DNA from: Saprospiraceae bacterium | Lineage (GTDB): Bacteria > Bacteroidota > Bacteroidia > Chitinophagales > Saprospiraceae | Length of the DNA stretch: 64,000 nt | Assembly: GCA_013001595.1 (NCBI GenBank) | Contig: JABDMH010000046.1 | Location: 62,001-126,000, forward strand | Direction of reading: 5' to 3' | Shown: positions 1 through 9,784 of the stretch, piece by piece | Position numbering within the stretch: position 1 is the first letter of the stretch | Layout: each line of letters begins with the position of its first letter | Made by a program: the position numbers and the translations under genes | The notes under the pieces: generated by a model | The model's input: the letters and a program-made list of their open reading frames with translations, nothing else | Database searches by the model: none | What the model was told of the DNA's origin: nothing

Positions 1-2
1 AG

Positions 3-785
3 GGGATAATGTATGTTAATGCCAGTGAACAACCATGGATCATCAAAATGATCAAACATACCGATCAACGTGATGGCTACTTGGCTACCGTTGGAAAAAA
101 TATCTATGGGACACACTGTCAACTTTGCCATGGAGAAGACGGCAAGGGAGCAAGCATCTATACCGTTCCTTCGTTAGAGAATATCAAAACAAGAAAGTCA
201 GCAGAAGAAATTACCCAGATCATTCGCAATGGCGGTGGTCTGATGCCTTCCTTCTCCAATCTCCATGATGATGCCATCGATGCCATCATCGCTTTCCTCT
301 TCAATTCCAAGGAAAGAATCGATGATGAAAAAGCCAATCGACTCGGTAAGGCAGGATGGAAATACCCTTATTTTATGAGTGGCTATGTACGCTTTGCCGA
401 CCATGAGGGATATCCGGCCATCAATCCCCCCTGGGGCACCCTCTCTGCAATCGATCTCAAACAAGGTGATATCAAATGGCAGGTTCCTTTAGGTTCGTAC
501 CCCGAGCTAACAGATAAAACAACAGGCAGTCAGAGTTACGGTGGACCTGTGGCCACAGCTGGAGGCATCCTTTTTATGGCAGGCACGTTGGACGAAAAAA
601 TTCGCGGTTTTGATCAAAGGGACGGCTCGCTACTCTGGGAAGCCTCACTACCAGCAGCTGGCTACGCTACCCCAGCCACCTATGCAGTTAATGGACGGCA
701 ATACCTGGTCATTGCTTGTGGGGGTGGAAAATTGGGTACCAAATCTGGTGATGCGTACATAGCTTACGCCCTGCCTCAGCAATGA
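3..785 (+). CDS. PQQ-dependent dehydrogenase with cytochrome c domain (3' part)
   Basis: The reading frame is open to the left edge, so this is the C-terminal part of a longer gene; the first ATG at 9 is probably internal. A cytochrome c motif CQLCH lies about 40 codons in, with a likely axial Met in the GGGLMPSF segment. It interrupts or precedes the last blades of an eight-bladed quinoprotein propeller (PPWGTLSAIDL, then a Gly-rich end GGGKLGTKSGD). This order is typical of membrane or periplasmic quinoprotein glucose/alcohol dehydrogenases, which oxidise sugars or alcohols and pass electrons to haem c. The substrate cannot be told. The stop overlaps the start of the next gene (ATGA), which suggests translational coupling. 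Confidence 0.85.
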   Translation, partial: GIMYVNASEQPWIIKMIKHTDQRDGYLATVGKNIYGTHCQLCHGEDGKGASIYTVPSLENIKTRKSAEEITQIIRNGGGLMPSFSNLHDDAIDAIIAFLFNSKERIDDEKANRLGKAGWKYPYFMSGYVRFADHEGYPAINPPWGTLSAIDLKQGDIKWQVPLGSYPELTDKTTGSQSYGGPVATAGGILFMAGTLDEKIRGFDQRDGSLLWEASLPAAGYATPATYAVNGRQYLVIACGGGKLGTKSGDAYIAYALPQQ

Positions 786-1495
786 CTCTTGCAGGTGTAG
801 ACGGATGTCCTGCAGGATGGATTATGGTGAAAGCTATAGAAGAGATCTATACATATGGACTCTACAGACACTTTGCCCATCTCACCAGAGACAATCCCGA
901 TATAGATCGGCTATTGATAGATATGCCAGTGGGACTGAGTGAGAAAGGATGTATCAGAACCTTGGATCAAGAACTAAGAAGACACCTCAAAGGAAGAACA
1001 TCTACCGTCTTTAATACTCCTTGTCGTGCTGCAGTCTATGCAGAAAATCAAGAGCAGGCAAAAAAAGAGAATTTACAGCTTGAAGGGAAAAGTTTATCGA
1101 TACAATCCCTTTCGCTGTGTCCTAAAATCAAGGAAATCGATGAATACCTCAGAACTAATAATGATCCAATTGACATCTGGGAAAGTCACCCCGAACTTTG
1201 CTTTACGCACCTCAGCTCAGACCACAAGACCATATCCGTATCTAAACATGACCAGGCCGGTAGGCAATTGCGACTGGACTTGCTTGCAAGCCATGATCAG
1301 TCCATAACCACAGCATATGAGACCATCTTACGAAATACCCGTCGAAAACACGTCAAGTCTGACGACATATTGGATGCACTCTGTCTTTGTCTAGTCAATA
1401 CACTAGCTGCGAGGGCCGGTTTTTCCTTTCTTCAATCTCCTCCGCTATGTGACCCCCAGGGCATCGATATGAAAATCGCCTTCTTCCGAGCATGA
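782..1495 (+). CDS. DUF429 family protein (predicted RNase H-like nuclease)
   Basis: The N-terminus GVDGCPAGW carries the first acidic residue of the DUF429 family, predicted from fold to be an RNase H-like nuclease. LLIDMPVGL gives the second acidic strand, GRTSTVFNTPCRAAVYA is a family-typical segment, and DDILDAL near the C-terminus supplies the last acidic pair. At 237 residues it is of normal family length. The ATG overlaps the stop of the quinoprotein gene by four bases, so the two are probably translated from one mRNA, although no functional link is known. The substrate of this family is not established. Confidence 0.85.
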   Translation: MTLAGVDGCPAGWIMVKAIEEIYTYGLYRHFAHLTRDNPDIDRLLIDMPVGLSEKGCIRTLDQELRRHLKGRTSTVFNTPCRAAVYAENQEQAKKENLQLEGKSLSIQSLSLCPKIKEIDEYLRTNNDPIDIWESHPELCFTHLSSDHKTISVSKHDQAGRQLRLDLLASHDQSITTAYETILRNTRRKHVKSDDILDALCLCLVNTLAARAGFSFLQSPPLCDPQGIDMKIAFFRA

Positions 1496-1802
1496 TCTCC
1501 ACTAGCAGAATTTGGACCCGACCATAGTAATATGGATGGCACACATGATTACCTGTCTTTTGTCAATAAAATTCGCGCGGATTATCCAGAGACCCTGGCA
1601 CGATTGGCCTGACCATCTGGTAAGCTGGATCACCAATCAGCATTACAATGTGCACTCAATTTACCTTGTATCGTGACTAGGGACGAGATGGGCCAGAAAT
1701 CATGTTTGATTCTTGTTGAGTAAATTTTTGCATGAAGTTTGCTTATCTAGTCATAGAGATTGCAGTCCGGTACTTTACCGTTGTGAGCGCAATCCAGAAG
1801 GT

Positions 1803-2011
1803 GCCATTTTTGATTTGGTCACCTTTTCTGAGTGGATTCACCAGTGAATGTACTCCGGAAAGTGCCAACTTCATAAAATGAGTCTATTTTGGTTAAGATT
1901 TGCACTTTTTCGAGGTTGGGTGATGCCTGAGTATCAGCCGATTGAGAAAAATGGAAAGATTGCCAAAAGAGCCATTTTTGATTTGGTCACCTTTCTGAGT
2001 GGATTCACTAG
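1803..2011 (+). repeat. Pair of about 42-bp direct repeats 168 bp apart
   Basis: A 42-bp stretch at 1803-1844 beginning GCCATTTTTGATTTGGTCAC and reading on through CTGAGTGGATTCAC recurs at 1971-2011 with one base deletion and one substitution near the end. The two copies bracket about 127 bp of sequence that itself has a diverged copy at 45.9 kb. The arrangement looks like an unequal tandem duplication or the ends of a small element. No transposase is visible. Confidence 0.85.
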
Positions 2012-2075
2012 TTGGCTGCCTACTATTTATTGACAGACCTGCTCAAAACCTCTTGAGACGGTTACATTATATAGG
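1840..2075 (+). repeat. Degenerate dispersed repeat, copy 1
   Basis: This segment is related to 45887-46137 on the same strand. Shared blocks, in the same order, include CATAAAATG followed by a TATTTTGG block, then CCTGAG.ATCAG, a GA-rich block with AAAAATG, AAAAGAG followed by ATTTTTGATTTGG, and finally a GAG.CGGTTA.ATT block just before a start codon. It ends a few bases upstream of the S9 peptidase ATG. Spacing varies by small indels. Function unknown; it may be a decayed mobile element or a duplicated promoter region. Confidence 0.7.
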
Positions 2076-2080
2076 CATCT

Positions 2081-4507
2081 ATGACGAAAGTATTTTATTG
2101 CATCTTAGCCCTTCTTTCGCTAGTTATGTCGAATATTCAAGCACAAGAACTGACCTACCAAAATCCACCTTCCATCATAGCTAGTCTCGCTGATGGAATC
2201 CTTACACCTGACGTAGCGCTCAGCCCTGACAAGAAAACCTTCATTTTGTTACATCGCCCTGGACTACCCTCCATCTCAGAGGTGGCAGCAGAAGAACTTC
2301 GACTTGGTGGATTGCGCATTGATCCACTGACTAATGGTGGCAGCCGGACTCATTATTATCATGATCTGACTTTGCAATCATTGGACGGTGGAAAACCTGT
2401 GGCGATCAAGAATATACCCGCTAGTCCCAAGTTGGAAAACATCAGCTGGTCTCCTGACGGTTCTAAGTTAGCTTTTACCCAAACCCGTTCGGAGGGTATC
2501 GAATTGTGGATTGTAGATGTGTCTACCGCAACCGCCAGGAAAATACCAGGTATAAGCATAAACGATGCGATGGCCATGATGCCCTATCGTTGGTTTTCAG
2601 ATAGCAAACATCTCCTTCTGCAAACCATTGATAAAGAGCGTGGGCAGAGACCAAGGCAGGTGAACACGCAAAGCGGACCGATCGTCCAAGAGAATGTAAA
2701 AGGCGCAGCTCCAAATCGCACTTTTCAGGATTTGATCAAGAGCCCGCACGACGAGGCATTGTTTGCCTACTATACCTATAGTGATCTTCAGATATATTCG
2801 GTAGGTGATGACCGGTTGGCCGATTTTCAGGTGGGTGGCATTATAACTGGTGTCCAGATTTCTCCCGATGGCAATTATTTACTGGTGCATGAATTGAAGC
2901 GTCCCTTTAGTTATAGTGTTCCGTACTATCGATTTGCCAAGAAATCGACGATCTATAATCGCGCTGGTGAGTACATTCGTACCATCGCTGATTTACCTGC
3001 GGCTGAGCATTTACCCAAGGGCTTTAATGCAGTGGTGGAAGGTCCGCGACAATTTACTTGGCGGTCAGATCATGGTGCCACTTTGTGCTGGGTGGAAGCG
3101 CAGGATGGCGGTGATCCCGCAAAAAAAGCAGCCATTCGCGACCAGCTTTTCACATTATCTGCGCCCTTTGTTGAAGCCCCTAGACCTTCAGTTTACTGCT
3201 CCTTAAGATATCGCAATGTCATCTGGGGAGATGGACAGCTGGCCATCATTAGAGAATCTTGGTGGCGCAATAGGCGAGAGATCACCAGTGTGTGGCAACC
3301 AGATGGGAAAGACCCAGACAAAGAAACCTTATTTGATCGCTCCTACGAAGATCGATATTCGGATCCCGGATTTTTTCAAATCGAACGCAATGAATATGGC
3401 AGATCGAAGCTCATGCGCTCACCGTCAGGTCTACTATATCTCTTTGGAATGGGTGCCTCAGAAGCTGGAAATCGTCCCTTTATCGATACGTTTGATCCCA
3501 GTAGTAAGAAGACGACAAGACTTTGGCGGTCTGAAGCTCCATACTACGAAGTGCCCATGAACATCCTTGACAAAGAAAAAGGCCTGGTGATCACACGACG
3601 AGAGTCTAAAGAAGATCCGCCAAACTATTTTGTTCGCGACCTGGATGATCAAACATTGCGCGCCCTTACCGACTTTGAAGATCCTTATCAAGCCATGAGG
3701 GGCATCAAGAAGGACCTCATCAAGTACCAACGCAAGGATGGAATTGAATTGACAGGCACCCTATACCTGCCGGCCGGTTTTACACCAGGTGAAGACGATC
3801 GGCTACCGGTGCTAATGTGGGCATATCCCCGAGAGTTTAAGAGCAAATCTGCCGCCAGTCAGGTGCGGAACTCACCGTATGAATTCCTACGTCTATATCC
3901 TGGATCGCCTGTATTTTGGGCCTTGCGAGGCTATGCTGTGTTAGATAATTTTTCTATGCCCATTGTCGGGGAAGGTCAAGATGAACCCAATGAAACCTTT
4001 GTGCCTCAGCTCGTGGAGGGGGCAGAGGCAGCCGTGGATAAACTCGTGAAGATGGGCGTCGCCGATCCTGATCGAATAGCAGTAGGTGGCCATTCCTATG
4101 GCGCTTTTATGGCAGCCAACCTGCTGGCACATACGGATCTCTTTGCGGCTGGAATAGCGCGCAGTGGTGCTTATAATCGAACCCTTACTCCATTTGGCTT
4201 TCAGTCTGAAGAACGAACCTTTTGGGAAGTGCCCGATATCTATTTTGGGATGTCACCTTTTATGCATGCCGACAAGATTAAGGAACCCCTATTGTTGTTA
4301 CATGGTGACGCCGACAACAATGCAGGCACTTACCCGATGCAAAGTGAGCGCTTTTATGCCGCCCTGAAAGGCCATGGTGCGACCACCCGATTGGTAATGC
4401 TGCCCCACGAAAGTCATGGATATCGAGCCCGAGAGTCTGTGATGCACATGCTCTGGGAAATGGACGAATGGCTGGAGAAATATGTCAAGAAAGCAAGTGA
4501 ACGGTAA
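2081..4507 (+). CDS. S9 family (prolyl oligopeptidase-like) serine peptidase, secreted
   Basis: An N-terminal signal peptide (MTKVFYCILALLSLVMSNIQAQ) is followed by a beta-propeller of about 500 residues with SPDG-type repeats, then an alpha/beta-hydrolase domain. The nucleophile is Ser at about 672 in GGHSYGAF, Asp about 743 in LLLHGDADNN, and His about 779 in LPHESHGY. The layout and the GTYPMQSERFY segment resemble the S9D glutamyl endopeptidase branch, which cleaves short peptides in the periplasm; the exact specificity is inferred. Length (808) is normal. It is monocistronic, with a degenerate repeat directly upstream. ATG 2081 is chosen because it gives the signal peptide. Confidence 0.93.
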   Translation: MTKVFYCILALLSLVMSNIQAQELTYQNPPSIIASLADGILTPDVALSPDKKTFILLHRPGLPSISEVAAEELRLGGLRIDPLTNGGSRTHYYHDLTLQSLDGGKPVAIKNIPASPKLENISWSPDGSKLAFTQTRSEGIELWIVDVSTATARKIPGISINDAMAMMPYRWFSDSKHLLLQTIDKERGQRPRQVNTQSGPIVQENVKGAAPNRTFQDLIKSPHDEALFAYYTYSDLQIYSVGDDRLADFQVGGIITGVQISPDGNYLLVHELKRPFSYSVPYYRFAKKSTIYNRAGEYIRTIADLPAAEHLPKGFNAVVEGPRQFTWRSDHGATLCWVEAQDGGDPAKKAAIRDQLFTLSAPFVEAPRPSVYCSLRYRNVIWGDGQLAIIRESWWRNRREITSVWQPDGKDPDKETLFDRSYEDRYSDPGFFQIERNEYGRSKLMRSPSGLLYLFGMGASEAGNRPFIDTFDPSSKKTTRLWRSEAPYYEVPMNILDKEKGLVITRRESKEDPPNYFVRDLDDQTLRALTDFEDPYQAMRGIKKDLIKYQRKDGIELTGTLYLPAGFTPGEDDRLPVLMWAYPREFKSKSAASQVRNSPYEFLRLYPGSPVFWALRGYAVLDNFSMPIVGEGQDEPNETFVPQLVEGAEAAVDKLVKMGVADPDRIAVGGHSYGAFMAANLLAHTDLFAAGIARSGAYNRTLTPFGFQSEERTFWEVPDIYFGMSPFMHADKIKEPLLLLHGDADNNAGTYPMQSERFYAALKGHGATTRLVMLPHESHGYRARESVMHMLWEMDEWLEKYVKKASER

Positions 4508-5248
4508 CACAATAAATACCTGGTTCTTAACCATTCGTATCTAGAGGTTCGCTGTTCCAGATTAAATGATTTTGGCCGAAGATTGAGATTTCGCCAACCA
4601 TTTTTTTCCCAGCATTATCAGCCGGAGAAAAACTGGGATTAAAACGCAAAGTTATAATCGTATATGGAGGCAGATGTAGATGATTGTTCAAACATATCAA
4701 TAGCCATATCAAATAGCTGGCAAATTACCACCGATAGGAAGAAATCAATGGCCCAAGATTTCTCGGTCCATATATAGTATGTAGCCATTCCCAGAGCTAC
4801 CATACCCACAGCTTTCAAAAGATCCATCAAAGATGTCGATGCCAGAAAAAGTGCAAGCCGATCCCTAGGGCTAGCATCAGGACTGCTTGAAAAAATAGTG
4901 CGGCGATACTTGTAAGGATAATGATCCAAAGTACAAGTTTCGATCATATGGGGAGCAGGTCTCTTCTCGAGACACCGGGAGCTAATGTATTGCTTTGCGA
5001 CATGGTAAGTGGATTTTTTGATCCTTATGTACATCTAGCAGAAGATTTGTCTACTACTCCTTCTTTTTTATTGACTCGGGGCGATGTTAGTAGGGAGTTA
5101 CCCGCCAAATTCCATAGCTGGAAAAATGATTAGATAAAGAAATCAGTTCAATATGATATCTTCTCGGAAATCATCGAATAGATGTTGAGTCTTAGTGCAG
5201 TTTTGAGATTGAGATTAAAAACTATGACTTGCAAACCCTCTTCACCAC
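4508..5248. other. 741-base intergenic region, possible remnant of a membrane-protein gene
   Basis: No complete gene is evident. On the minus strand, 5034-4639 encodes a 131-residue frame whose second half has two hydrophobic helices (LLKAVGMVALGMATYYIW and FFLSVVICQLFDMAI). A second minus frame (4712-4527) continues with FNPSFSPADNAGKK, as if one gene had lost frame near 4660. Neither matches a family I recognise. It may be decayed coding sequence or chance. Confidence 0.4.
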
Positions 5249-7489
5249 TCAAGGACACCCCATTACTGGATAGTTGTTTAGTGCGCATTGTCCGTCGGCA
5301 TACAAGGTCTTCACAAAAACATTTTTGGGCTTAATCAGTAACTCATCAAAGGTTATGTCATGGCCCACCAGCTCGATGCGATGCCACTTACTGGCAGACA
5401 TGTCGATCGCCACGCGTACCCATCCATCGGCAATGTCTGGAATCCGGTTGATGTCAATCTGCTGTCGTTCCTGAGTGCCGCCTTGCGCTCCATAGTGATA
5501 AAAGACCACTGGCATGCCTGAGTAGTCTGGATCTATGTATACCCAAAAACTGGCTTCGTGACCATCCAATTCATCCAAGGCACTCTTGAACACGTCCACC
5601 GAGGTAGGGCTAGTCCCAGCACCCTTCCCACGGAAAGCAATCTTACTGTCTGAGGTTTCAAACCCATCGTAGAGAATAGATACAGAATCTGTGTAAAACA
5701 ATTGAGTAGATCCCACTACCTCTTGCGGCTCATCCTCAAATTCAACATTGGGAAGCTCAGGTCTAAAGGCCGCCACTGGTAAGCGGCCAAACTGCATTTC
5801 GCCATCTTCCCAAAGCACCTCAGACTGGTCCACTAGACGTCTCTCGGCTAGGGTGTGTGATCCATCTTTTCTGGTAATCAATAACAGAGGGCGTTGGTCC
5901 ATATCAGCCATTCTTGTCTTGGTCATCATTGGATGGCCCACTAGTTGAATGTTGCTAAAAGACTGCGAGAATGATGGTCGCGATGTGCTGGCTTGAATAA
6001 TGGGTAATCCGGTGTGCCAGGCAGATCGCATTCCCATCTGATACGGACCATAATATCGATCGAATGCCACTTTATCTGTACGAATGGAGACAATAGGAAG
6101 CACCATGATGGCTTGAAAGTCAGTTGGAGTTACACCCACCTGTTCAAGTTTTTTAAGGTATTCGGAACTGGTATTCTCAAATGCCCAATTGACCTGTTCA
6201 ATATCTCGGGTATGGGCAAGATAAAAGGCTCCTGCATCGACTGCCCAGATACCTATCCCCAAAGCCAAGATGACATTCCCCAGATGTTTACTAAAATGGC
6301 TGGAGATCCAACCTTGCAATTGATAAAGATAGTAGGCTGCAGCAACACCGATCACATAATAAAACATCCATGCAAATCGACCCAATGCCCGAAATTGCTT
6401 CAATTGTGGAATCCAATCGGTCAGGAATTGCAAGTTGAAACGAAATGGGATGCACATGGCATACAAAAGCACCAATACTCCTGCCAACAGGTACAGCCGA
6501 AAAGGAGTCAAGCCCTCGCGAAGAAGCGTCCTGCTTTTCCGAAAAGTCAGAGCTGCTACGAGCACAAGTAGGAAAATTAAAGGTACAGTACCAATGAAAG
6601 AGCGTCCTTCCCAAGTTATCTTTGGCTCAAACAGCTGTTGAATAAAATAGGTGAGCGATGAGAAGTGTGGCAAGAATACGCTGCCTGGAGTAGCGAAATA
6701 CGCATAAAACCCATAAGGTGACTGCGGACGATCAGCAAAGGGGTCGGTCAGTACTGAAAACAGCTGAAACAGGAGAATGGGCACAATCGTGCATAACAGT
6801 AGCAGGCCATTTTCTAGAACAAAATTCTTGAGAGCCTCATTGCGAAACAGAAGCTTTATCAGTGCATACGCTAATAGAAAGACGCTCATAATGCCCAGAT
6901 AATAGACATGTATTCCCCCGATAAAAAGCATATATATAAAGAGGGCCATGAACCACCGCCACCCTTCCTGCTTAGATTCTGCCTTTACCAGCAGCAACCA
7001 GAATAGGGGTATGGCAAACACATAGGATAGACTTAGGTGCCCATGAATCCGATCGATCTGCGGTGAAAGAAAAGTGATACCTAAAGCCATTACACCGGCA
7101 TACCAAGGTGGTAAGCTATAGTGTCGCAAAATGAAAAAAATGACAACTGCGCCTAAAAGGATTCCTCCGATCATGGCTAGGTTGATCAAGGCCACGGAAT
7201 GATCGGCTATGGAAAAAACATGATCATCTACCAGATTGAGCAGCCATGCCATGATGGGATGACTATCTGTAAACAGAAGGTGATCGCCATAGGGATAGTT
7301 CAGACCGGAGAAATGCAACCCTTTGTCCCATTTTAAATAATAGCCAAATACAAAATAATTCTTCAACCCATCTCCCTGGCTGGCAAACAAGAAGCCGTTG
7401 GGATGCTCTAGAAAATGACCAAAACGCGGCCACAGGATAATCAGTGCAATGACAATCAAAGCAATTACGGACCGTGCTTGAGCCCTCAT
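5249..7489 (-). CDS. Large polytopic membrane protein, GT-C glycosyltransferase-like
   Basis: The 746-residue product starts with a hydrophobic helix, then a loop with GDGLKNYFVFGYYLKW and NYPYGDHLLFTDSHP, then about ten more transmembrane helices up to residue 420, and ends in a soluble beta-rich domain of about 180 residues. The long first extracytoplasmic loop with acidic residues followed by many helices is the usual plan of GT-C lipid-linked glycosyltransferases and the YfhO-like proteins. The aromatic-rich C-terminal domain is probably extracytoplasmic. I cannot name the substrate. It is monocistronic. The start is placed at the ATG before RAQARSVIALIVIALIILW, the first helix. Confidence 0.75.
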   Translation of the reverse strand: MRAQARSVIALIVIALIILWPRFGHFLEHPNGFLFASQGDGLKNYFVFGYYLKWDKGLHFSGLNYPYGDHLLFTDSHPIMAWLLNLVDDHVFSIADHSVALINLAMIGGILLGAVVIFFILRHYSLPPWYAGVMALGITFLSPQIDRIHGHLSLSYVFAIPLFWLLLVKAESKQEGWRWFMALFIYMLFIGGIHVYYLGIMSVFLLAYALIKLLFRNEALKNFVLENGLLLLCTIVPILLFQLFSVLTDPFADRPQSPYGFYAYFATPGSVFLPHFSSLTYFIQQLFEPKITWEGRSFIGTVPLIFLLVLVAALTFRKSRTLLREGLTPFRLYLLAGVLVLLYAMCIPFRFNLQFLTDWIPQLKQFRALGRFAWMFYYVIGVAAAYYLYQLQGWISSHFSKHLGNVILALGIGIWAVDAGAFYLAHTRDIEQVNWAFENTSSEYLKKLEQVGVTPTDFQAIMVLPIVSIRTDKVAFDRYYGPYQMGMRSAWHTGLPIIQASTSRPSFSQSFSNIQLVGHPMMTKTRMADMDQRPLLLITRKDGSHTLAERRLVDQSEVLWEDGEMQFGRLPVAAFRPELPNVEFEDEPQEVVGSTQLFYTDSVSILYDGFETSDSKIAFRGKGAGTSPTSVDVFKSALDELDGHEASFWVYIDPDYSGMPVVFYHYGAQGGTQERQQIDINRIPDIADGWVRVAIDMSASKWHRIELVGHDITFDELLIKPKNVFVKTLYADGQCALNNYPVMGCP

Positions 7490-7639
7490 CGATTCCCGAT
7501 TTGCATAGGTGACCTAAGGTTGGATTTGTAACAAAGGTAGACCAAACATCCAAATTAGAAGTGCACTGGACTGCTATGGGGAACTCGTACCGCCAAATTC
7601 GACTTAGATCTATAGCTCCCTGTTCCAACAAAAATTTAA

Positions 7640-7671
7640 TTGGTTTAATACCATTGCAGATTTTACCTTTA
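7640..7671 (+). promoter_or_regulatory. Putative Bacteroidota-type promoter for the transglutaminase-like gene
   Basis: TTG at 7640-7642 and TACCTTTA at 7664-7671 are separated by 21 bases, close to the Bacteroidota consensus TTG-N17-23-TAnnTTTG (last base differs). Transcription would begin near 7678, giving a leader of about 33-48 bases before the start codon. Confidence 0.45.
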
Positions 7672-7710
7672 GTGGTGATATAAATACCATACGTAATCTA
7701 AGTTATCGTT

Positions 7711-9618
7711 TTGTCAGTACCTACTGTGAGACCATCTTTCCGCTTCTTGATACTTCTCGGGTTCCTTTTTCAGGTTTTCCATAACGCACTTGCCAGTGAA
7801 ACGGTCATGCTGAAAGATTATGGTCACTATTCACTAGATTACTCAGATCTGGCCAACATTCGCTGGCAGTTTGAACGCCAGTATGAGATGGTGATCAACC
7901 AACCGTCAGATGTAGATATCCTCAAAAACGTAATCATAGAGACCAACAATCAAGATAAAGAGAAGCTCATCCAAGCAAATACCTGGATTAAAAGAAGTGC
8001 TGGTGGCGGCAAACATTATCCGATGGACTCTTTCAAAATGCAACCTTTCGATGCAATCTGGACGGAATATCTGCTGACAGCAGAGGACTTGAAAGTCGGA
8101 GACACCTTAATGGTAAGATATAAGATCCAGGCGGATATCACTACAACACTCCATGAATGGACACTTCAGTATGCCTATCCAGTCAGGGAAAGTAGGGTTT
8201 CATTCATCATTCCAGAAGCCTTTTCTTATGCCGATCATGTCACCGATAGACAGTATCTGCAATCTGAAAGAACCCTGGACAGCACCATTGTCATAGGCCA
8301 AGGTTTGAGTAAGGCACGGATTCCTCAGAAAGGGCTAGTGATGACTTTTAAAGACATTCCAGCCTATAAGGTTGAAATCTTTGGACCTCCACTGATCGAA
8401 TTAAGACCTGCTTTTCTGCTCAACATCACGGAGGCATTTGTAGGTCAAGAAGGGGTCTTTTTGCCACCTTGGTCAGAGCAATTTTCTGATCTGGCCGTAG
8501 GAGATTTTTTTGGAAAACAATATCGGGTAAAACTGGCCTATCGATGGCTTTCTGACGCAGCCTCAAAGATCCTATCCACCAACTACAGCGATCGGCTCTT
8601 CGTCTTGAAATTGTATGAATTCATCCATCAGCGGTTTAGCTGGGATGGTTCTTTCGGACTATTCCCCTCTCGCACCATCGCTGATATGCGGTCAGAGAAA
8701 TCGGTAAATAAATCTGCGATGAATATGGCCTTACTGGCCCTCTTGAATGAAGCCGGTTTCGACGCCTATCCTGTCTTAGTGACCACGACAGATCAGCGGC
8801 CAGTTTATGAGGAAATTCCCAGTGTGAATCAATTCAATCATTTTGTCATTGAGGTAAATCTTGATGACGGTAAATTGTATGTGGATGCCGGGATACCTAC
8901 CCTTCCTCCCGGCTGGATTGATGCAGGCATTCGCAAGGATAGGGCAATTCAAATCAAAAATTATAAGGGAAACTGGATTACCATCCCCGAAGCTGCAACA
9001 AGTAGCAACTTGGACATCAAGATGAACGTCAAAGGTGACTACTCAGCCACCGGTACGATTCATGCCTCTTTTACAGGTTATGATGCCTTCTCTGAACGCA
9101 ACCAACTTAGAGATGATCCTACAGGACATTATTGGAAGCAACGCGCTGAAGCACTCAGCCCAAGCATAAGGATAGACTCAGTAAAATATGTGCATGTTAA
9201 AAACCTGAACCGGCCTTTTGAGAACATTGTACACTTTCATATCGAACCCTCAGATGATCAGGCAGAATTGGTCATTAATTCCGTGCCCTATTCTTTTTTC
9301 AATCAAGTCTATTTCATCGATAGTTTACGGGCAAATCCGATCATGTTTCCGCTAAAAATTGTGGAACATACTGAATTGACCATCCTCAAAGACCCCAATC
9401 TGAAGGTGGTGAGTGCACCGCAGGCTCAAAAGCTACGACTAGAGGGCAACCCATCTAATATGGCATTTCTGATAAGTGATACAAACTCCCAATTTCAAAG
9501 CAATTTCAACATCCAATTTTCGAAAAGAAAGTTTAGCCAGGTGGAATACAATGCTTTAAAAACCTACCTATCCAAGGTCAGCGACTTGATTGCAAAACCG
9601 CTGGTCATCACCAAGTAG
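7711..9618 (+). CDS. DUF3857/transglutaminase-like secreted protein lacking the catalytic Cys
   Basis: A signal peptide (RFLILLGFLFQVFHNALA) leads into a DUF3857-type beta domain (about 50-260), a transglutaminase-like core (about 280-420) and a C-terminal beta domain. In the core, the position where active transglutaminases have Cys reads SVNKSAMNMALLALLNEAGF, with no Cys; the later NHFVIEV and YVDAG segments keep the His and Asp. The related Bacteroidota proteins often lack the Cys too, so it is probably non-catalytic and may bind peptides or glycans. No ATG fits: the frame begins with TTG at 7711, and GTG at 7726 also suits the signal peptide. Confidence 0.82.
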   Translation: MSVPTVRPSFRFLILLGFLFQVFHNALASETVMLKDYGHYSLDYSDLANIRWQFERQYEMVINQPSDVDILKNVIIETNNQDKEKLIQANTWIKRSAGGGKHYPMDSFKMQPFDAIWTEYLLTAEDLKVGDTLMVRYKIQADITTTLHEWTLQYAYPVRESRVSFIIPEAFSYADHVTDRQYLQSERTLDSTIVIGQGLSKARIPQKGLVMTFKDIPAYKVEIFGPPLIELRPAFLLNITEAFVGQEGVFLPPWSEQFSDLAVGDFFGKQYRVKLAYRWLSDAASKILSTNYSDRLFVLKLYEFIHQRFSWDGSFGLFPSRTIADMRSEKSVNKSAMNMALLALLNEAGFDAYPVLVTTTDQRPVYEEIPSVNQFNHFVIEVNLDDGKLYVDAGIPTLPPGWIDAGIRKDRAIQIKNYKGNWITIPEAATSSNLDIKMNVKGDYSATGTIHASFTGYDAFSERNQLRDDPTGHYWKQRAEALSPSIRIDSVKYVHVKNLNRPFENIVHFHIEPSDDQAELVINSVPYSFFNQVYFIDSLRANPIMFPLKIVEHTELTILKDPNLKVVSAPQAQKLRLEGNPSNMAFLISDTNSQFQSNFNIQFSKRKFSQVEYNALKTYLSKVSDLIAKPLVITK

Positions 9619-9784
9619 CCACATTTTACGGCACCAATCTTAGTTTGCATCTCACCGATCACATATCATTTTTCATCTTATGAATGTATAAAATACTGGA
9701 CCTCAAAACGGAAAGTGTAATGACAATTTATCTGTGTTTTACACCTGTCTGCTGGCACACCTTTTGCCGCCTACAGCCTTGGAG

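Larger units (their letters stand above)
1496..2080. other. 585-base intergenic region with repeats, no convincing gene
   Basis: The first 300 bases hold only a 26-codon reading frame at 1532-1612 that I cannot match to anything. From about 1800 to the start of the S9 peptidase gene the sequence consists of a direct repeat and of material shared with 45.9-46.1 kb (see separate entries). Short open frames in the repeat look like decayed coding sequence or chance. Confidence 0.6.

Noticed and set aside
1848-2033. 61-codon frame within dispersed repeat copy 1
   Set aside because: The matching region of copy 2 contains stops and indels in this frame, so coding function is not conserved.
4921-5133. 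Plus-strand 70-codon frame
   Set aside because: Low complexity of meaning, no family resemblance, overlaps a better (still weak) minus-strand hydrophobic frame; likely chance.
6014-6571. Plus-strand 185-codon frame opposite the large membrane protein
   Set aside because: Antisense shadow of a long hydrophobic coding region.
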